Shown here one piece after another: positions 18,963 to 29,441 of a DNA stretch of 47,134 nt (position 1 is the stretch's first letter; the number at the start of each line of letters is the position of its first letter). Both the position numbers and the translations under genes were made by a program. The notes beneath the pieces were generated by a model. It worked only from the letters and a program-made list of their open reading frames with translations, was not told the origin of the DNA and did not search any database. The stretch is taken from assembly GCA_017883025.1 (NCBI GenBank), contig JADGOH010000059.1:1-47134 (forward strand), written 5' to 3'. The DNA is from Acidimicrobiales bacterium. Its GTDB lineage: Bacteria > Actinomycetota > Acidimicrobiia > Acidimicrobiales > RAAP-2.

Positions 18963-20443
18963 TCGACAAGTCCCTCAACTGGCTCGACGACCGCCTCGGC
19001 TTCGCCAAGGGCGGCCGGACGTTCCTCGACAAGATCTTCCCCGACCACTGGTCGTTCATGCTGGGCGAGATCGCCCTCTACTCCTTCGTGATCCTGCTCG
19101 GCACCGGGGTCTTCCTGAGCCTCTACTTCGTGCCCTCCGGGCACGAGATCGTGTATCACGGCAGCTATGTGCCCCTGCGGGGCCAGCACGTGTCCGAGGC
19201 GTACGCGTCGACCGTGGGCCTCTCGTTCGACGTCCGGTCCGGCCTCCTCATGCGTCAGGCCCACCACTGGGCCGCGGACATCTTCCTCGGGGCCATCGCC
19301 GTCCACATGGCCCGGGTGTTCTTCACCGGCGCCTTCCGCAAGCCCCGTGAGTTCAACTGGATCGTCGGCACGCTGATGCTCATCCTGGGCATCGTCAACG
19401 GCTTCCTCGGCTACTCGCTGCCCGACGACCTGGTGTCTGGGACCGGTATCCGCATCGCCTTCTCGATCATCGAGTCGATCCCGGTGGTAGGCAGTTACCT
19501 GGGCTTCTTCCTGTTCGGGGGCAACTATCCGGGCTCGGGCATCATCATCCCGAGATTCTTCACCATCCACGTGCTGATCGTGCCGGCCATCATCGTCGGC
19601 CTCCTGGCCGCCCACCTCGGGTTGCTGGTCAAACAGAAGCACACGCAGTTCCCGGGGAAGGGCAAGACCGAGCACAACGTCGTCGGGTCCCCGATGTTCC
19701 CGACCTTCATCGCCAAGACGACCGGCTTCCTGTTTGTGTCGGCGGCCGTCACCTTCCTGCTCGGCGGCTTCGCCCAGATCAACCCCATCTGGCAGTTCGG
19801 CCAGTACGAGCCCTACCAGATCTCCTACGCCGTCCAGCCGGACTGGTACATGGGCTGGCTCGACGGTGCCCTGCGGATCATGCCGAGCTGGGAGTGGGTC
19901 GGCTGGGGCCACACCCTCCCACTCGAGGTGTTCCTGCCGGCCGTGATCTTCCCGGGCCTGATCTTCAACATCCTCATCGTGTGGCCGTTCATCGAGTCGA
20001 TCTACACGAAGGACCACGAGTACCACAACCTGTTGGACCGCCCGCGTGACCGTCCCAAGCGGACGGCCGCCGGTGCGTCGATGCTCACCTTGCTGTTCGC
20101 AGTGTTCTTCGCGTCGTCCACCGACGTGATGGCGAACTTCTTCCAGGTGCCGCTCATCGACGTCCTGTGGTTCTTCCGGTTCTTCGTGCCGCTGGCGCCG
20201 ATCGCCGCCTACTTCCTTACCCTCAAGATCTGCCAGGAGATGCGGGCGGCCGAGGGCATCGGCAAGCGCAAGCACGCGCTGGTCGTCGAGCGGTCCACGA
20301 CCGGTGAGTACACGACGACCGCGTCGCCGGTCCGCCCGGGCGACGAGCACGAGGAGCTCGAGGCCATCCCGGTGCCGACCTTCATCGACACCACGGACCC
20401 CGAGCTCGCGACCGCCGCCGGCGTCCGCCGCGTGATCCGCTAG
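18959..20443 (+). CDS. qcrB: Cytochrome b subunit of the bc1 complex
   Basis: This 494-residue protein starts at ATG 18959 (ATGA overlap with qcrA). It carries the two b hemes; the histidine pairs lie in LMRQAHHWAADIFLGAIAVHMARVF and RFFTIHVLIVPAIIVGLLAAHLGLL. The Qo-site loop reads QPDWYMGW, the actinobacterial PDWY form of PEWY. It oxidises menaquinol and splits the electrons between the Rieske centre and the low-potential b hemes. The hydrophilic C-terminal tail of about 70 residues after the last helix is the usual actinobacterial extension. It is the last gene of ctaE-qcrCAB and is followed by a hairpin. Confidence 0.95.
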   Translation: MIDKSLNWLDDRLGFAKGGRTFLDKIFPDHWSFMLGEIALYSFVILLGTGVFLSLYFVPSGHEIVYHGSYVPLRGQHVSEAYASTVGLSFDVRSGLLMRQAHHWAADIFLGAIAVHMARVFFTGAFRKPREFNWIVGTLMLILGIVNGFLGYSLPDDLVSGTGIRIAFSIIESIPVVGSYLGFFLFGGNYPGSGIIIPRFFTIHVLIVPAIIVGLLAAHLGLLVKQKHTQFPGKGKTEHNVVGSPMFPTFIAKTTGFLFVSAAVTFLLGGFAQINPIWQFGQYEPYQISYAVQPDWYMGWLDGALRIMPSWEWVGWGHTLPLEVFLPAVIFPGLIFNILIVWPFIESIYTKDHEYHNLLDRPRDRPKRTAAGASMLTLLFAVFFASSTDVMANFFQVPLIDVLWFFRFFVPLAPIAAYFLTLKICQEMRAAEGIGKRKHALVVERSTTGEYTTTASPVRPGDEHEELEAIPVPTFIDTTDPELATAAGVRRVIR

Positions 20444-20467
20444 CCCCGACGGTCCCCTACCGGCGAA

Positions 20468-20485
20468 CCGCCCCCCCTGGGGCGG
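20468..20485 (+). terminator. Terminator hairpin after qcrB
   Basis: A perfect 7-bp stem CCGCCCC / GGGGCGG with a 4-nt loop (CCCT) lies 24 nt after the qcrB stop. There is no T-tract. Position and stem strength support termination of the ctaE-qcrCAB transcript. Confidence 0.55.
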
Positions 20486-20511
20486 GACGACCGGCGCCAG
20501 CCTCGTCGACC

Positions 20512-20769
20512 ATGGAGCCGCGCGTCGACGGACTGGTCGATCTCCACCGCCACCCGGTGCTGGACCCGTCCGGGTAAGGGTTCGCGGCGCTGGTCCGGGA
20601 CGCCCGGTCCCATCTGCGGTCGACGGGTGCCGTGGAGTTCGCCGGGTTCGTCCACGCCGCCGCGGCCGCGACCCTGGTGGCTCCGTCGGCGTGGCGGTGG
20701 TTCTCGTCGAATGCCACGGCCAACTACGCGCTGGAGCCGGAAGGATGGCGGCGCATCCGGGGACGGTAG
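20512..20769 (+). pseudogene. Possible broken small gene with an in-frame TAA
   Basis: The 447-bp gap between qcrB and the next gene contains one frame that looks partly protein-like. From ATG 20512 it runs MEPRVDGLVDLHRHPVLDPSG, meets TAA at 20575-20577, then continues without a stop for about 63 codons through GAVEFAGFVHAAAAATLVAP and ANYALEPEGWRRIRGR to TAG 20767-20769. The frame is held across the TAA. I recognise no family. Either this is the remnant of a small gene, or the second half starts internally (for example GTG 20629), or it is chance in GC-rich DNA. Two hairpins (20468-20485 and 20790-20805) flank it; otherwise I see nothing in the gap. Confidence 0.25.
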
Positions 20770-20789
20770 GAGCCCGACGACCGGTGCTC

Positions 20790-20805
20790 CGGCCCAGCGG
20801 GGCCG
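20790..20805 (-). terminator. Hairpin downstream of the cyclase/STAND gene
   Basis: CGGCCC, loop AGCG, GGGCCG forms a 6-bp stem. It lies about 85 nt beyond the stop (20891) of the minus-strand regulator gene. It is a candidate terminator for that transcript, with no T-tract. Confidence 0.3.
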
Positions 20806-20890
20806 TCAGGTCGGACGGTCCAGGTGCTCGACCATGACGGTGTCTGCGGCTACCGCCGGGTCGACGCGGGGCGGCTGGCCTCACTGCCGA

Positions 20891-23542
20891 CTAAGACCAA
20901 TGGGCGAACTCCTCGTCGATGAGCCGCTGACTGTGGCGGGCCGCCCGGTCGAATCGTTCGAGCGGAGGATCGGCCTCGACCAGCCGATCCAGGTGGTCGA
21001 GCGCGTCCGCCTCCGTGGCCCCGACGGACTCGAGTCGCAGCCAGATGGAGATCGGCCCCGCTCCGAAAGGCGCAGTGTGAGCGACGATCTCCCGGCAGCG
21101 GTCGTCGTCACCGGCCATCCGCCGGAGGTAGGCGAAGCCCTGGAGCACATCGGAACGGATGTTCGGCCGACGCGACACTGGTTCGCGCATGGTCGTGGTG
21201 AGTGACCGACCCGCCGTCACGGGATCCTCGCTGTGCCCCCGCACCGTGTGGGCGTAGATCGAGTTCAGGTGGGCCCATTGGGACCCGGAGGGGATCGGCG
21301 TGAACGACGCGATCGCGCTCACGGCCTCGTCGATCAGGTCCTGGCGCAGCAGGGCCCACACACGGTAGGACTCGATGCCGTGCCGCCAGGCGTACTCCGG
21401 TGCGGCGGCGAGGCTCTCGTCCGCCAGTTCGATGCACTCGTCGAACCGGAGCTGTGAGCAGAGGGACCCCATGAGGAAGAGGTTCGCACCGGCCTGCAGG
21501 AGCGCGTCGCCCGACCGGATGGCGAGCTCGTGGGCCTGGTCGTTGAGGGTGCGGGCGCCGCGGGAGTCACCCAGGGTGGCCAGAATCGACGCCTTCACGT
21601 CGAGCGAGAAGATCATGAAGTCCCCCGGCGCCTCCCGGCCGATGGCCAGCGCCCCGTCGACCGCTGGCAGGGCAGCGACGTCGCCCTTTGTCGCCAGTGC
21701 CCAGCCCAGGATGCTCCTGGCGAGCGCGTCGGCCGCCGGTTCGAGCGCCACCGGCCGGCGGAGAATGTCGACGGCCAGGTGGATCTCCCCCCGGGCCGCC
21801 GCTGGCTCCGTGCCCATGGCGGCCATGCGCACCGCCTTCTCGTCCTGACCGCGTTCGAGCGCCCACGAGATCGCCGTCCGGAAGTTCTCGTACTCCCGAC
21901 CCGACCGGATCAGGCGCTCGAGATCGGACCAGTGGTGCAGGGTCATGGTGGCGTCGCCGGCGAAGTGTTCGAGGTGCCGGTCCCGGGCGTCGACCGCCTC
22001 GCCCCCCTCCACCAGCTTCGACAGTGCGAACAGCCGGATCGTCTCCAGGAGTCGGTGGCGGACCTCGCCGGAGCCGTCCCGGGTCACGTCGACCAGCGAC
22101 TTCGCCGCCAGGGCGTCGATCAGCTTGCGCGCGTTGAGCTCGGAGACCTGGGCGACGACGGCGACGTCCGGGGCGGCGAACCCGCCCTGGAAGACGGCGA
22201 GCACACGGAGTAGGGCCTGCTCGTCCTCGGACAGGAGGTCGTAGGACCACTGCACGGCACCCTCGAGCGTCGCCTGGCGCTGGCGCGAACGACGGGACCC
22301 TCCGGACAGCAGGCTGAACCGGTCGTCCAGGAGGTCTCGGATCTCGGGCACGGACATGCTCCGCATGCGTGCCGCGGCCAATTCGATGGCGAGCGGGATC
22401 CCGTCGAGTCGCTCGACGACGTCCCGGACCGCCTCCATCGTGCGCACGTCGCCGGCGAGGAGCTGGACCCCCGCGGCCTCGGCCCGGTCGACGAAGAGCT
22501 GGACCGCCGGGGCGTCCCGGCCGGTCGGCAGTGACGGCACCTTCCAGGTGAACTCCCCGTCGACCTCGACCGCCTCGCGGCTGGTGGTCACGATGCGGAG
22601 CGCCGGCACCGAGTCCAACAGCCGATCGATGACATCGGCCACTGCGTCGATCACGTGCTCGCAGTTGTCGATCACCATGAGGGCGGTCCGGGGCGCGAGG
22701 TAGGCGGTCACCTGGTCCAACGGGTCCGTCGTGGTGTCGGTGGTGAGGCCGAGCGCGGCGACGAACGCCCCGGGCAGCGCTCCGTCGTCGGCGATGGTCG
22801 ACAGGTCGACGAACCAGACCCCTTGCGGGTGGGCGGGGATCTCCCGGTACGCCACCTCGATGGCGAGCCGGGTCTTGCCGCAGCCGCCGACCCCGGTGAG
22901 CGTCACCAGCCGGTGGGTGGCGACCAGCTTGCGGACGTGCTCGACGGAGTCGTCCCGTCCGATGAGCGTCGTGCGAGGGGAGGGGAGCGACATGATGGTC
23001 GCTCCGGCGCTCCACAGCGCCGGGAACTCGTGGCCACCGAGCTGGCCGAGGTGAACCGGGCTCTCGATGTCCCGCAACGTGTGGGTGCCGAGGTCGGTGG
23101 TGGCCACGCCCGAGGCGTCCCGTACGCCGTCGGTCAGGATGGTCTGGCCGCCGTGGGCCACGGCCATCACCCGGGCCGCCTGGTTGACCGTGGGGCCGAA
23201 GTAGTTGGCGTCGCGCTCCTCGGCCTCGCCCAGGTGCAGCCCGATCCGCACCGACAGCTCCGGCCAGGCGCCCCAGTCCACGCCGGACAGGGCCACTTGG
23301 ATCGCTTCTGCGCACTCGACCGCCTCGCTGGCCCGGCCGAAGGCGGCGGCGAACGAGTCCCCGGCGGTGGAGAAGACGTGGCCGTCGTACTTGGCGATGG
23401 TGTCGGTGAAGATCTGGTCGTGGATCCGCAGTGACGCCGACATCGCCTCGGGATCGGCGGCCCACAGCCGGGTCGAACCGACCACGTCGGAGAAGAGGAA
23501 GGTGACGGTCCCCGAGGGGACGTTCAGCGGCTCGCCAGGCAC
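20891..23542 (-). CDS. Class III nucleotidyl cyclase domain fused to a STAND/AAA ATPase and helical repeats
   Basis: This 883-residue putative signalling protein starts at GTG 23542, 6 nt after a TAACGT -10. Residues 10-150 are a class III cyclase domain with both metal Asp residues (FSDVVGST D19; AGDSF D62) and the transition-state Asn/Arg (VNQAAR, N120 and R124). The base-selecting positions differ from true adenylate cyclases: Ser58 where Lys is usual, and ANYFG where GDYFG is usual. Then come TTLIGRDDSVEHV and a P-loop GVGGCGKT (217-224), with MVIDNCEHV as Walker B. The remaining 400 residues are helical (TPR-like). AfsR/LuxR-type actinobacterial regulators share this core, but I see no DNA-binding domain. 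Cyclase activity is uncertain. Confidence 0.85.
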   Translation of the reverse strand: MPGEPLNVPSGTVTFLFSDVVGSTRLWAADPEAMSASLRIHDQIFTDTIAKYDGHVFSTAGDSFAAAFGRASEAVECAEAIQVALSGVDWGAWPELSVRIGLHLGEAEERDANYFGPTVNQAARVMAVAHGGQTILTDGVRDASGVATTDLGTHTLRDIESPVHLGQLGGHEFPALWSAGATIMSLPSPRTTLIGRDDSVEHVRKLVATHRLVTLTGVGGCGKTRLAIEVAYREIPAHPQGVWFVDLSTIADDGALPGAFVAALGLTTDTTTDPLDQVTAYLAPRTALMVIDNCEHVIDAVADVIDRLLDSVPALRIVTTSREAVEVDGEFTWKVPSLPTGRDAPAVQLFVDRAEAAGVQLLAGDVRTMEAVRDVVERLDGIPLAIELAAARMRSMSVPEIRDLLDDRFSLLSGGSRRSRQRQATLEGAVQWSYDLLSEDEQALLRVLAVFQGGFAAPDVAVVAQVSELNARKLIDALAAKSLVDVTRDGSGEVRHRLLETIRLFALSKLVEGGEAVDARDRHLEHFAGDATMTLHHWSDLERLIRSGREYENFRTAISWALERGQDEKAVRMAAMGTEPAAARGEIHLAVDILRRPVALEPAADALARSILGWALATKGDVAALPAVDGALAIGREAPGDFMIFSLDVKASILATLGDSRGARTLNDQAHELAIRSGDALLQAGANLFLMGSLCSQLRFDECIELADESLAAAPEYAWRHGIESYRVWALLRQDLIDEAVSAIASFTPIPSGSQWAHLNSIYAHTVRGHSEDPVTAGRSLTTTMREPVSRRPNIRSDVLQGFAYLRRMAGDDDRCREIVAHTAPFGAGPISIWLRLESVGATEADALDHLDRLVEADPPLERFDRAARHSQRLIDEEFAHWS

Positions 23543-23548
23543 GGCGTC

Positions 23549-23554
23549 ACGTTA
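23549..23554 (-). promoter_or_regulatory. -10 hexamer TAACGT, leaderless start of the cyclase/STAND gene
   Basis: TAACGT followed by 6 nt (GACGCC) and GTG 23542 on the minus strand. The spacing matches the other leaderless candidates in this window. Confidence 0.5.
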
Positions 23555-23619
23555 GCTGGCCTGGGATTTCGTGGCATGGGTATCCGCCCCGCCCGCCCGG
23601 CGCAGCCGTTGAGCACGTC

Positions 23620-24432
23620 CTAGAGCTGCAGCGGGCCCCGCTCCACCTCGCGGGTCTGGATCCCCGCCGCCATTGCCGCCGCCATCCGGTCGGCCGTCTC
23701 GGGGTCGCTCAACGACGACCGGAACTGCTGGTCCTCGACCAGCAGGCCGTCGACCGGGTCGGGCAGGGCGGCATCGACGGCGGTCTTGGCCCGGGCCATC
23801 GCCTCGGGCGGGAACGAGGCGATCCGCCGGGCGAGCGCGTCGACGAACGGCCGAAGCTCGGCGTCCGGCAGCGCCCGGTTGACGTAGCCCCACCGCTCGG
23901 CGGTGATGGCGTCGAGGTCGCCGCACCCGAGGACGACCTCGAGGGCCCGACCTCGTCCGATCGATCGGGGCAGCCGCTGGGTGCCGCTGCCGCCGGGGAT
24001 GATCCCGAGCGCCACCTCGGGCTGGGCCAGGACGGCCCGCTCCAGCGAGGCGAACCGCATGTCGCACGACAGGGCCAGTTCGCTCCCGCCACCCCGGGCG
24101 ATCCCCTCGATGACGGCGATGGTCGCCTTGGGCATGGTCCGGAACCGGTCGACCATGGCCTGGAACCCCGTGAGTTCGCTGTGCAGTGAGATGTCGTCGG
24201 TCGGGATCGCCTGGATCAGGGTGACGTCGGCGTGGGCCGAGAAGAACTCGGGATCGGCCGAGTCGATGATGACGACCCGCGCCTCGGGGTCGCCGGCCAG
24301 GGCCCGGCCGACGGCGTCGAGTTCGATGATGAGCTCCAGGTCGAGCAAGTTGATCGGGGGGTGGTCCAAGGTGACCCGGGCGATCCCACCTTCGAGCGTC
24401 ACCCGGATCGCATGGAAGTCGTCGTACGCCAT
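23620..24432 (-). CDS. Enoyl-CoA hydratase/isomerase family protein
   Basis: This 270-residue crotonase-fold protein starts at ATG 24432. The oxyanion-hole segments are FSAHADV (around 64-70) and ARGGGSELAL. Both acid/base positions of classical hydratases are Glu: E118 in GGGSELALSCD and E139 in QPEVALGIIPGGSGTQRL. It probably hydrates or isomerises an unsaturated acyl-CoA in beta-oxidation; the acyl chain cannot be predicted. It is preceded by TAGAGT 6 nt before the ATG, so it is predicted to be leaderless and transcribed separately from the cyclase gene downstream (77-bp gap). An SDR gene is divergent from it. Confidence 0.88.
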   Translation of the reverse strand: MAYDDFHAIRVTLEGGIARVTLDHPPINLLDLELIIELDAVGRALAGDPEARVVIIDSADPEFFSAHADVTLIQAIPTDDISLHSELTGFQAMVDRFRTMPKATIAVIEGIARGGGSELALSCDMRFASLERAVLAQPEVALGIIPGGSGTQRLPRSIGRGRALEVVLGCGDLDAITAERWGYVNRALPDAELRPFVDALARRIASFPPEAMARAKTAVDAALPDPVDGLLVEDQQFRSSLSDPETADRMAAAMAAGIQTREVERGPLQL

Positions 24433-24438
24433 GGGCCG

Positions 24439-24444
24439 ACTCTA
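24439..24444 (-). promoter_or_regulatory. -10 hexamer TAGAGT, leaderless crotonase
   Basis: TAGAGT, then CGGCCC (6 nt), then ATG 24432 on the minus strand. The 135-bp divergent region also holds the SDR promoter. Confidence 0.5.
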
Positions 24445-24502
24445 GGACCGGCCCCCGTCCGGCGCTCGGGCGGACCGCCCTGGTACGCCCGCTCCGGCGA
24501 CG

Positions 24503-24531
24503 TTGACGGTCCCATCCACGCGTGCCACGAT
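24503..24531 (+). promoter_or_regulatory. -35/-10 promoter of the SDR gene
   Basis: TTGACG (24503-24508), 17-bp spacer, CACGAT (24526-24531). This is one of the few recognisable -35 elements in the window. It gives a leader of about 30 nt that contains GGAG 6 nt before ATG 24568. Confidence 0.4.
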
Positions 24532-24567
24532 GCGCCCGGCACCCACGACCCCGCGATCGGAGCACCC

Positions 24568-25416
24568 ATGTCCCGCCTCGAAGGCCGCCGTACCGTCATC
24601 ACCGGAGCAGCCAGTGGCATCGGCGCCGAGACAGCTCGCCTGTTCGTGGCCGAGGGCGCCTCGGTGGTGCTCGCCGACGTCGAGGTCGAGCGCGGGGCGA
24701 AGCTGGCCGCCGAGTTGGGCGACCGGGCCCGCTTCGTGGCCGTCGACGTGTCCGAGGAGGGGGCGATCGAGCGGGCCATCGACGAGTCGATCTCGACATT
24801 CGGCGGCCTCGACGCGATCTTCAACAATGCCGGCAATCCGGGCTCGCTCGGCCGCATCGAGGATATCGACATGGCGCTGTTCGACCGCACGGTGGCCATC
24901 CACCTGCGGGGCGTGTTCCTGGGCATCCGGGCCGCCGCCCGGGTCATGCGCCCCCAGGGGCACGGCAGCATCGTCAACACGGCCAGCGTGGCCGGGCTGC
25001 GGGCCAACTACGGCGGCCACGACTACAGCGCGGCCAAGGCGGCCATCGCCCACCTGACCAAGACCGCCGCCAACGAGCTGGGCGAGGACGGGGTGCGGGT
25101 CAACGCCATCTGCCCCGGCGGCATCGCCACCTCGATCTTCGGCCGTGGGGCCGGATTGGACGCCAACGATGCGGAAGCCACCGTCGGGGTCATGGAGATG
25201 GTCCTTTCCGACGTGGCCCCGATGAAGCGGTCGGGCCAGCCGATCGACATCGCCGAGGCCGCCCTGTGGCTGGCCAGCGACGCCTCCAGCTTCGTCAACG
25301 GCCAGGCCATCGCCGTGGACGGCGGACTGGTGACCGGGCCGACCTATCGCTCGTCGCGTGCCCGCACCGAGTCGATGGTGGGTGCGCTGGTCGAGGTCGC
25401 CGAACAGGCCAAGTAG
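24568..25416 (+). CDS. Short-chain dehydrogenase/reductase (SDR)
   Basis: This 282-residue NAD(P)-dependent oxidoreductase starts at ATG 24568 with GGAG upstream; the frame is open further upstream but that part is not SDR-like. The cofactor motif is TGAASGIG, NNAG is the structural motif, Ser lies in NTASVAG, and the catalytic YxxxK is YSAAK. The acidic residue at the end of beta-2 (LADVEVERG) suggests preference for NAD(H). C-terminal NGQAIAVDGGLVTGP is the classical SDR end. The substrate is unknown; the crotonase next door suggests a hydroxyacyl or steroid-like alcohol, which is inference only. It converges with ctaF across a strong hairpin. Confidence 0.9.
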   Translation: MSRLEGRRTVITGAASGIGAETARLFVAEGASVVLADVEVERGAKLAAELGDRARFVAVDVSEEGAIERAIDESISTFGGLDAIFNNAGNPGSLGRIEDIDMALFDRTVAIHLRGVFLGIRAAARVMRPQGHGSIVNTASVAGLRANYGGHDYSAAKAAIAHLTKTAANELGEDGVRVNAICPGGIATSIFGRGAGLDANDAEATVGVMEMVLSDVAPMKRSGQPIDIAEAALWLASDASSFVNGQAIAVDGGLVTGPTYRSSRARTESMVGALVEVAEQAK

Positions 25417-25444
25417 TCCGGGGGACCGGGGCGTGCCCCCGGAC
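25416..25444. terminator. Bidirectional terminator between the SDR gene and ctaF
   Basis: A 9-bp perfect stem (GTCCGGGGG 25416-25424, CCCCCGGAC 25436-25444) with an 11-nt loop fills most of the 40-bp gap between two convergent stops. It begins on the last base of the SDR stop codon. The same hairpin can serve both strands. Confidence 0.6.
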
Positions 25445-25456
25445 GGGCCGGCTGGC

Positions 25457-25845
25457 TCAGACGGTGCCGCCGCGGCGGCTCTCGACGACGGCGCCGATCA
25501 CGGCCGACAGGCCGAGTGCGGCGGCGATGGGGGCAAGCCACAGACCGAAGACGAACGTCATGGTGGCGAAGAACGCCCCCAAGCCGAGGAGGAACGGCCA
25601 GATGCTCGACCCGGGGAACGAGTCGATGACCCCGGCGCCGTCGGCAACCGTGGCCTCGGGCTCGTCGCCCTCGAGGGGCTTCATCCGCTTGGCCCACCAC
25701 AGGTAGTAGCCGCCGGGCAGGATGCCCAGCAGCGCCGACCCCATGAGCATCAGGAACCCGGCGTCCTCGTAGGACCAGAACCAGTAGACGATGCCGATGA
25801 CCGCGAAGAAGACGCCGATGACGGCGAGGAACGACCCGTTGACCC

Positions 25846-25849
<4 letters not shown>
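25457..25849 (-). CDS. ctaF: Cytochrome c oxidase subunit IV, actinobacterial CtaF
   Basis: This 130-residue membrane protein has four predicted helices in two pairs. It is the actinobacterium-specific fourth subunit of the aa3 oxidase, needed for supercomplex stability in relatives. The family look is clear from [41 protein letters not shown] and [17 protein letters not shown]. Start ATG 25849 overlaps the ctaD stop (ATGA), so it is translated with ctaD. It is the last gene of ctaC-ctaD-ctaF. Confidence 0.93.
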
Positions 25850-27626
<1,777 letters not shown>

Positions 27627-27630
<4 letters not shown>

Positions 27631-28598
27631 AGGGAACCCTTCTTCGAGGAGGGCGCAGCGAGGGCGTTGGACGGTGTCACGTGGGTGTAGGGCGGGGGCG
27701 TGTTGGCCTCCGACTGGGGCTCGCGCTGCAGCGTGTGGCCCGCCGCGACCTCACCGGACAGCCACGTCTGGAACGCGGCGGGGGTGACGGCCTTCACGCT
27801 GAACAGCATCTCGGTGTGGTACAGCCCGCAGATCTGGGTGCACTGGCCGGCGTAGGTGCCGGTGTGGAGGATGTCGAGGTCGAAGAAGTTGGTCACGCCG
27901 GGCAGCGCGTACCGGCTGAAATTGAAGTCCCGCACGTAGAAGCCGTGGATCACGTCGTTCGACACCAGCGTGACCTGGACGGTCTCACCGACGGGCAGGA
28001 CCATCTGGGGCCCGTGGCCGCCGGGGCCGTTGGTGACGTCACCGGCGATCGAGACGTTGTGGTCCGGGTAGCTGAAGCGCCATCCCCACTGGAATGCCGT
28101 GACCCTGACGTGCTCGACGGGGGTCCCGGTCGAGGTCACGGTGGCGTTCACCGGGACGGTGGCGTCCACGTTGTTCTCGGTGAGGACGGTGAACAGGAAG
28201 AGGAAGGCCACGACGAGCACCGGGATGCCGGTGTACAGGATCTCGATCGGGATGCTCTCGTGGAACTGCTTCGGCATCTCCTCCGAGCGGCGGCGGTAGC
28301 GGAGGATCGTGAACAGGATCAGCAGGCCGACGAAGACGCCGATGATGACGCCCGTCGTCATCATGCCGGAGAAGAGCTTGAAGGTGTCCTGGCCCTGCTT
28401 GGTGGCGCCCCGGCTGGCCCCGTAGGACGGGTACATGTTGCACCCGCCCAGGACGAGCGGCGCGGCGACTGCCGCGCCGACGGCGGGCCTGGCCCAGCGG
28501 CGCCGACGGGGCGTGGCCGCCACCTCGGCCGCAGGGTCTGCACCCGTGTGCTCGTGTGCGGGCAGGGACGTCGGAGATCCGTTTGTGAAGGCGTTCAC
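27627..28598 (-). CDS. ctaC: Cytochrome c oxidase (aa3) subunit II, lipoprotein type
   Basis: This 323-residue CuA subunit receives electrons from QcrC. Start GTG 28598 lies 7 nt after TAGTCT, so the mRNA is probably leaderless. A long cytoplasmic N-terminal stretch leads to a signal helix ending in LVLGGC, a lipobox with C53, so the mature protein is likely lipid-anchored. Two membrane helices follow. The CuA ligands are present: H218 (NDVIHGFYV) and C253, C257, H261, M264 ([12 protein letters not shown]). Gln replaces the usual Glu between the two Cys, as in several other oxidase subfamilies. It is the first gene of ctaC-ctaD-ctaF. Confidence 0.95.
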
Positions 28599-28605
28599 GG
28601 GGGGA

Positions 28606-28611
28606 AGACTA
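28606..28611 (-). promoter_or_regulatory. -10 hexamer TAGTCT of the ctaCDF operon
   Basis: TAGTCT, 7 nt, then GTG 28598 on the minus strand. No Shine-Dalgarno sequence is present between them. The 155-bp gap up to the next gene shows no other clear element. Confidence 0.5.
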
Positions 28612-28753
28612 GTGGGGTCCGCGGGTAATTGAGAAGTTGAGCGGACCGGTGCCTGGGGACGGCGAACTCCCTGGTAGGAAGGTTGGAAATCCGGGTCCGC
28701 GGCGTCGACCGACCCCGTGGCCCCTGTCGGCGGGTCCGCACCGGTGGGTGTGG

Positions 28754-29428
28754 TCAGGCGGGCGGGTCCGCCGGCGGGGACTTGGGCCCGGCCAGCTTGC
28801 CGGCGAGTCGTCCGGCCCCGCGCAACGTGCGCTTCACCTGGGCCTCCACCTGGGGCCGGTGCTCGTCGACCACGCGCTTGCCTGCTGTGGCCGCGGCCCC
28901 GGTGGTGCGGCCGGCGCGGCGCAGCGCCGAGTCGGAGTCGTCGCCTTCCGACTCCGCCGGCCGTGCGCCTTCCGGCGGGACCACGGTGGCGGTGGCGTCG
29001 ATGACTGGACCGCGCGCAGTGCGACGGGACCGGCGCCCACCCCGTCCCGAGCTGGTCATCGTCCGGCTCGCCAGGAACACCAGGGCGACGACGGCTCCCG
29101 CGATCACGAGCATCCCCTCGATGTCCGGACGCAGTGCGGGGACGAAGGCGAGCGCTCCGAAGGTGATCGCCGCGCCGGCGACCAGCAGCACGTGCAGCCG
29201 CTGGCCGACGACACGGACCACCCCGAGGGGCCCGTCCGCGGTGAGGGCCAGGAGGCCGAAGACCACACCGCCGGCGATGAGGAACCCGCCGCGCCCGACG
29301 TGGACCGACTGGGTGACGAGGAGGAAGGCGACGCCGAGCTCCAGTACCTGCAGGGCCCAGAACTGGATCCGCCAGTGGTTCCGCCCGTCGGGCGCGTGAC
29401 GCTGGTCCGCACCGACGTCCGGCGGCAT
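28754..29428 (-). CDS. Four-helix membrane protein with a charged C-terminal tail, unknown function
   Basis: This 224-residue protein starts at ATG 29428, 13 nt after the tatA stop on the same strand, so it is probably co-transcribed with tatA. Four predicted helices lie in the first 125 residues (for example LQVLELGVAFLLVTQSV and MLVIAGAVVALVFLASRT). A cytoplasmic tail of about 100 residues follows, rich in Arg, Lys, Ala and Pro. The tail includes RRSRRTARGPVID and KRTLRGAGRLAGKLAG. I recognise no family. A role linked to protein export is possible from position only. Confidence 0.65.
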   Translation of the reverse strand: MPPDVGADQRHAPDGRNHWRIQFWALQVLELGVAFLLVTQSVHVGRGGFLIAGGVVFGLLALTADGPLGVVRVVGQRLHVLLVAGAAITFGALAFVPALRPDIEGMLVIAGAVVALVFLASRTMTSSGRGGRRSRRTARGPVIDATATVVPPEGARPAESEGDDSDSALRRAGRTTGAAATAGKRVVDEHRPQVEAQVKRTLRGAGRLAGKLAGPKSPPADPPA

Positions 29429-29441
29429 CCGGAGGGGACGA

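Noticed and set aside
20575-20577. Recoding (stop read-through) at TAA in the small qcrB-adjacent frame
   Set aside because: No recoding element is visible, TAA is not a selenocysteine or pyrrolysine codon, and decay or an internal start is simpler.
20891-23542. Cyclic-nucleotide anti-phage (CBASS-like) or STAND defence system
   Set aside because: The cyclase domain is class III, fused in one protein; no effector, ubiquitin-like or nuclease gene is adjacent, and neighbours are metabolic.
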